Made by a program: the position numbers and the translations under genes
Assembly (NCBI GenBank): GCA_012729225.1
Contig: JAAYDO010000016.1
Span: forward strand, 1-46,812
DNA from: Bacteroidales bacterium
GTDB taxonomy: Bacteria; Bacteroidota; Bacteroidia; Bacteroidales; Bacteroidaceae
DNA length: 46,812 nt
Reading direction: 5' to 3'
Part shown: positions 43,538 through 46,812 of the stretch, piece by piece
Layout: each line of letters starts with the position of its first letter
How positions within the stretch are numbered: position 1 is the first letter of the stretch
Notes under the pieces: model-generated
Told to the model about the DNA's origin: nothing
The model's database searches: none
What the model saw: the letters and a program-made list of their open reading frames with translations, nothing else

Positions 43538-43617
43538 ATTGTGATGTTAATTATTGATTTTTTCCCGTTTATGTACCCAAATTGACTTCAAAGTGTAGAA
43601 AAGGTTTAATGGTATGC

Positions 43618-43647
43618 TTTGTTTTTTATTTATTATGCCTAATTTTG
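43618..43647 (+). promoter_or_regulatory. promoter of the MORN-menA pair
   Basis: TTTG (43618-43621), 18 bases, TAATTTTG (43640-43647). Transcription near 43654 rules out an ATG at 43614 and supports the ATG at 43689. Confidence 0.7.
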
Positions 43648-43688
43648 CATGGAAAATAAAACCCTACAATCCATCAATCCAACGAATC

Positions 43689-44318
43689 ATGCATAAAGTC
43701 ATCCTTTTATTCGTTATTTTATTCTCTTCCTTCTCTCTCTCGCTCCACGCACAGTTCGCTCGTTTGGAGAAGTATCCTAACATTCCCTCTCAGTATGATG
43801 CAGCCTTTGTGGATTATGTGAAGGACTTTGCCAGTGGCGTGGCCAAATCATCCTATGGACAATACTTCGGACAGATTACCCGTGAGCGCAATGTGTATGG
43901 CTTTGGGGCTTACTACACCGACAACGACGGCATCATCTATGGTCAATATCGTCTGGGCAACTTCCTTTTTGGCATCAAGATGGGAACTCAGATGGCACGT
44001 GTGGGCTCTAACGACCACTATATCTGCTATGACCTCACCACAGGCGACCCGCTCTACATCATGAAGGATAGTGCCAAATACTCTCTTCCTGCTGAATATG
44101 GGCAGACTTATCGTTTTGAGTCGCTCAACTATCAGAATGGAGACAAGTATGTGGGCGAGACTGTGAACGGCAAGCGTGAAGGCGTGGGCATCTATTATTA
44201 TAGTAATGGCAATTACTACTACGGACGCTATCGCAACAATGAGCGTCGAGGCTTCGGAGCCATGTTCTTCACCAACAACACACTCACCATTCAGTATTGG
44301 AAGGGAGAGGATGAATAA
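43689..44318 (+). CDS. secreted MORN-repeat protein
   Basis: 209 residues from ATG 43689, giving a signal peptide MHKVILLFVILFSSFSLSLHAQ. MORN-type repeats (Y-x-G-x2-x-G-x-R-x-G-x-G) are visible, for example YVGETVNGKREGVGIYYYSN and YYGRYRNNERRGFGAMFF at the C-terminus and a looser pair near 80-105. MORN repeats form flat beta-hairpin arrays that bind lipid or protein; the role here is unknown. The stop overlaps the menA start by 8 bases. Confidence 0.8.
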   Translation: MHKVILLFVILFSSFSLSLHAQFARLEKYPNIPSQYDAAFVDYVKDFASGVAKSSYGQYFGQITRERNVYGFGAYYTDNDGIIYGQYRLGNFLFGIKMGTQMARVGSNDHYICYDLTTGDPLYIMKDSAKYSLPAEYGQTYRFESLNYQNGDKYVGETVNGKREGVGIYYYSNGNYYYGRYRNNERRGFGAMFFTNNTLTIQYWKGEDE

Positions 44319-45357
44319 CTCTTCCGTCACTGCCAACAGCATCAAAGCCTGGTTTCTGGCTGCTCGTCCCAAGACGCTTACAGGAGCCGTAGCCCCCGTC
44401 TTGGTAGGTGGCAGCATGGCTTTCTCCACTGGAGGTGATGGCATCATCTTTCTCTTTTGTCTTCTGTTTGCAATCTGTATGCAGATAGATGCCAACTTCA
44501 TCAATGACTATTTTGACTTCCGCAAAGGCACTGACCGTGAAGACCGCTTAGGTCCTGAACGTGCCTGTGCCCAAGGCTGGATAACCCCATCAGCCATGTG
44601 CTGGGGCATCCTCCTCACCACAGTCCTTTCCTGTCTGGTCGGTCTCATCATCCTCATCCTTGCTGTGTGTGACGACTTCTCCACCCTCATCAACATGGCG
44701 ACTTCTGAACCGCATCAATTTGATTTCTCGTCTGTTGTCTGCCCCATCACTCCAGAAGGCTTCCAGCGAGGCATCATCCTGCTCCTGGTCGGCCTCTTCT
44801 GTGTGGTTTTCAGTTTTCTCTACACCACCAGTCTCTCCTATCTCGGCTTGGGCGATCTCCTTGTCCTTGTCTTCTTCGGGCTTATCCCCGTCGTCTTCAC
44901 CCACTATGTCATGACCCAAGGTCAGTGGAGTTATCCCCTTCTCACAGCAGGCATCGCTATGGGACTCGTCACCGACAGTCTCCTCATGGTCAATAACTAC
45001 CGCGACCGTCACCAAGACAAACTCAGTGGCAAGCGCACCATTGTCGTGCGCATCATCCAATTGCAGACTCGTCGCCTCGGCACAGAGGTTGGTCAGCAGT
45101 CAGCCAGCCTCATCAGCCTCCGTCTCTACCTGTGGCTTGGCATTCTCTCAGCCCTTTTTGGCTTCGTCACCGCCCTTCTTCTTGGCGATGGTCACATCAT
45201 CCGTGGTCTTCTCTCCATGCTCCTCTTCATGGGCATGCATTTCGCCACCTACCGTAAGATGCTCCTTCTTGATGGCAAAGCCCTCAACTCCATCCTCGGG
45301 GCAACAGCCCGCAACATCTTCTTCTTTGGGTTGCTTTTGGCTTTCACGGTGTTGTGA
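44311..45357 (+). CDS. menA: 1,4-dihydroxy-2-naphthoate polyprenyltransferase
   Basis: 348 residues from ATG 44311, which overlaps the MORN gene stop (ATGAATAA). A UbiA-family membrane protein of about nine helices. First Asp-rich motif FINDYFDFRKGTDREDR and second motif NNYRDRHQDKLSGKRT are typical of MenA. It attaches the isoprenoid chain in menaquinone synthesis at the inner membrane. Longer in-frame starts (44176) run within the MORN gene and were rejected. An additional loop of about 30 residues (around 125-150) is larger than I expect for MenA. Confidence 0.9.
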   Translation: MNNSSVTANSIKAWFLAARPKTLTGAVAPVLVGGSMAFSTGGDGIIFLFCLLFAICMQIDANFINDYFDFRKGTDREDRLGPERACAQGWITPSAMCWGILLTTVLSCLVGLIILILAVCDDFSTLINMATSEPHQFDFSSVVCPITPEGFQRGIILLLVGLFCVVFSFLYTTSLSYLGLGDLLVLVFFGLIPVVFTHYVMTQGQWSYPLLTAGIAMGLVTDSLLMVNNYRDRHQDKLSGKRTIVVRIIQLQTRRLGTEVGQQSASLISLRLYLWLGILSALFGFVTALLLGDGHIIRGLLSMLLFMGMHFATYRKMLLLDGKALNSILGATARNIFFFGLLLAFTVL

Positions 45358-45673
45358 GAGGAGGACGTAGAAAGTATGTTCGGCGCATTCAACTCATTTC
45401 GATAAATTCAGTAGAAAACTGCAATCCATTTCGATTGCTGGCATATATTCTCCATCACACTTCTTCCCTTTCTTTTTTTGCGAAAATAAAAGGTCATTCA
45501 GCGATGATTCAACTTCAGTGGAAAAAGGGTAAGGCGATTTTAGGAGGCTTTTTCGATGGACGGTCTTTTCAGGAGCGTGAATGATGCAATGCTAATGCTC
45601 GATAGCGTTCGTATCCTTTTTATTTACAATTACTTATGCTTCTCTAAAAATTCCACGCTGATGATGGCTCAAA

Positions 45674-45761
45674 CGCACCATTGTTCGTTGGTCATCGCAC
45701 CATTGTGCGTTGGTCATTGAAGCATTGTGCGTTTGCCATCGCACTATTGTTCATTTACGCA
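45674..45761 (+). repeat. 22-bp tandem repeat array D, four units
   Basis: Units start at 45674, 45696, 45718 and 45740, each 22 bp, with core CGCACCATTGTTCGTTGG. The last unit ends CGCA and is followed by TGAAGCATGCC. The tail carries TGACGAGCC (45782-45790) and a perfect 7-bp hairpin AGCATGG/CCATGCT (45794-45812). It is the cleanest copy of the family. Confidence 0.88.
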
Positions 45762-45990
45762 TGAAGCATGCCTCCATCATTTGACGAGCCTATAGCATGG
45801 GGAATCCATGCTGTTTCCTCCTCTTGAGCACCATTCTTCATTTGCTCTCCCTGACAAAAGGAGGAGGACATGTTAATTTTACCAAACCTCTTTTAATGAT
45901 GAAAAATCACCTTATCTGATATTCGCTACCCCCTTTTAAATGCCAAAACACATCTTTTTATTAAATAATTGTTATTTTTTTTAGATTTTA

Positions 45991-46022
45991 TTTGTGAGTG
46001 ACAGAAGAATTATCTATATTTG
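45991..46022 (+). promoter_or_regulatory. promoter of the right-hand propeller gene
   Basis: TTTG (45991-45994), 20 bases, TATATTTG (46015-46022). A second TATATTTG at 46050-46057 lacks a -33 box. Transcription near 46029 would leave a 250-nt leader before 46280. Confidence 0.7.
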
Positions 46023-46279
46023 CCCCAGTATTTCATACTAATCAATCTGTATATTTGATGATAGAAGAACAATCTGTAGATGCCTTCATGTCATCTTACT
46101 GACCACTATTACAGCATGCTCCATCGCATGCGTCGTCATCTGCCAGTTTCTGCGGTATCAGACATGATTTTATTTAACTAAATAAAAATGTTGAAAAATC
46201 GATATCCTTGCTAAAAAAGGATGTCGGATGTACCTTTTGCTAATCAATAAAGTATTCAAGTTGGAGAATAAAAAACGAA

Positions 46280-46696
46280 ATGAAGACAAATATCGTATTA
46301 TTGATAGTTTTTCCTTTATTTCTTCTTAGTTGCTTTCAAAAAGAAAGAAAAGGAATATACTTTGATAAAGTGGAATATATACAAGAGTTCCCTTTCAATT
46401 CAAATCTTACTAATGGGGAAAAATATCCAACCACAGTAATAGGTAAACTTGACTTATGTGTTCAAGATACATTCCTTATCTTCTACACACAAAACTATAA
46501 GGGACTTTGGAGTATAATGTCAATTCGGACAAATAAAGAACTTGGAACTCTTTTTTGCAAGGGGCATGGTCCTTTTGAATTTGTGCAAGGTCCTAACCTC
46601 GATTCATGTCCAACCTTTTTTCACAACAACGACAGTTTATACGCCACTGTATATGATTTTGGTACAGGAAAACTATATTGCATTAATATAACGTGA
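46280..46696 (+). pseudogene. propeller lipoprotein gene cut off by an insertion
   Basis: The 138 codons give a lipoprotein signal (MKTNIVLLIVFPLFLLSCF, lipobox LLSC) and the first propeller blades (YTQNYKGLWSIMSIRT, then FEFVQGPNLDSC). Related lipoproteins run to 350-400 residues, so about two thirds are missing. The stop TGA at 46694-46696 is made at the junction with sequence that reads as the tail of a transposase on the other strand. The gene is AT-rich like the left-edge propeller gene. The truncated product is unlikely to fold. Confidence 0.6.
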
Positions 46697-46812
46697 GTTC
46701 GACGAATTCAGAACAAAGCAATCTGTGTGTCAAATGTCCTTTGTACATTGATGCACGGTTTCTTTGGGAACAGGCAATATGCTGCAATGGCGCCCAGTAA
46801 GTTGACTATGAA
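46695..46812 (-). mobile_element. insertion sequence, end with transposase C-terminus
   Basis: On the - strand 46812-46708 is one open frame of 34 codons ending TGA; the peptide includes NLLGAIAAYCLFPKKPCINV and ends TQIALF. This looks like the end of a DDE transposase with the final helix and a short tail; the family is not decided. The outer end would be near 46695, beginning GTGAGTTCGACGAATTC. The other end lies beyond the window. Confidence 0.55.

Larger units (their letters stand above)
45358..46279. other. long gap between menA and the right-hand propeller gene
   Basis: 922 bases. It holds the 22-bp array D (45674-45761) with its tail to about 45820, an AT-rich stretch near 45900-46000, and a strong promoter (45991-46022) followed by a 250-nt leader. 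The leader has two tiny ORFs (14 codons at 46058, 33 codons at 46080) and a 10-bp hairpin at 46200-46226. No larger gene is supported. Confidence 0.6.

Noticed and set aside
1-46812. tRNA or rRNA genes
   Set aside because: No cloverleaf-like stretch or rRNA-like sequence was recognised on either strand by reading; a tRNAscan run would be decisive.

Overview
The window looks like Bacteroidales chromosomal DNA, most likely Prevotellaceae (Prevotella/Segatella type). The evidence is the gene families present (GH97, NrnA-type DHH protein, M56-TonB sensor with BlaI, DUF3822 beside RsmD, a Bacteroidetes outer-membrane beta-barrel protein, propeller lipoproteins) and Bacteroidetes-type promoters of the form TTTG-N19-21-TAnnTTTG before many genes. 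No taxon can be fixed without a database search.

Layout. Bases 1-1265 carry a propeller lipoprotein gene running off the left edge. 2126-10481 is a leftward gene block: GH97 glycosidase, nrnA, plsC-like acyltransferase, metallophosphoesterase, a stand-alone MetH reactivation domain, pyrC and a DPM-type glycosyltransferase, headed by a clear promoter at 10528-10559. Inositol-phosphate synthase (10832-12160, +) diverges from it. mfd with a small ORF in front (12921-16493, -) diverges from mtaB-GT2 (16726-19052, +). 19053-19766 is a non-coding stretch with three perfect inverted repeats, next to a small helicase-associated-domain gene. comEC-rpe-coiled-coil protein (20268-23382, -) and aroB (-) follow; aroB and rfbC fire from overlapping divergent promoters. 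Then come two glycosyltransferases, msrC, the M56-TonB/BlaI pair, htpX/lemA, alaS, a RecD-like helicase, a pilin-like protein with DUF3822 and rsmD, a glycine-rich outer-membrane barrel, a MORN protein and menA. The right end holds a second propeller lipoprotein gene cut by what looks like an insertion sequence.

Most genes are housekeeping: pyrimidine, shikimate, menaquinone, pentose phosphate, tRNA modification, rRNA methylation, DNA repair, phospholipid and cell-surface glycan work. Accessory DNA is limited to the two AT-rich edges and the larger intergenic gaps.

The most unusual feature is a family of intergenic elements. Four exact 88-bp blocks (four head-to-tail 22-bp units each) sit at 1698-1785, 12410-12497 (inverted), 40246-40333 (divergent) and 45674-45761, and a shorter copy lies at 28559-28603. 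Each ends in a changed last unit followed by a tail with a GATGTG-like box and a small hairpin. The hairpin seems kept by compensating changes between copies. I know no described element with this structure. All alignments were made by eye.
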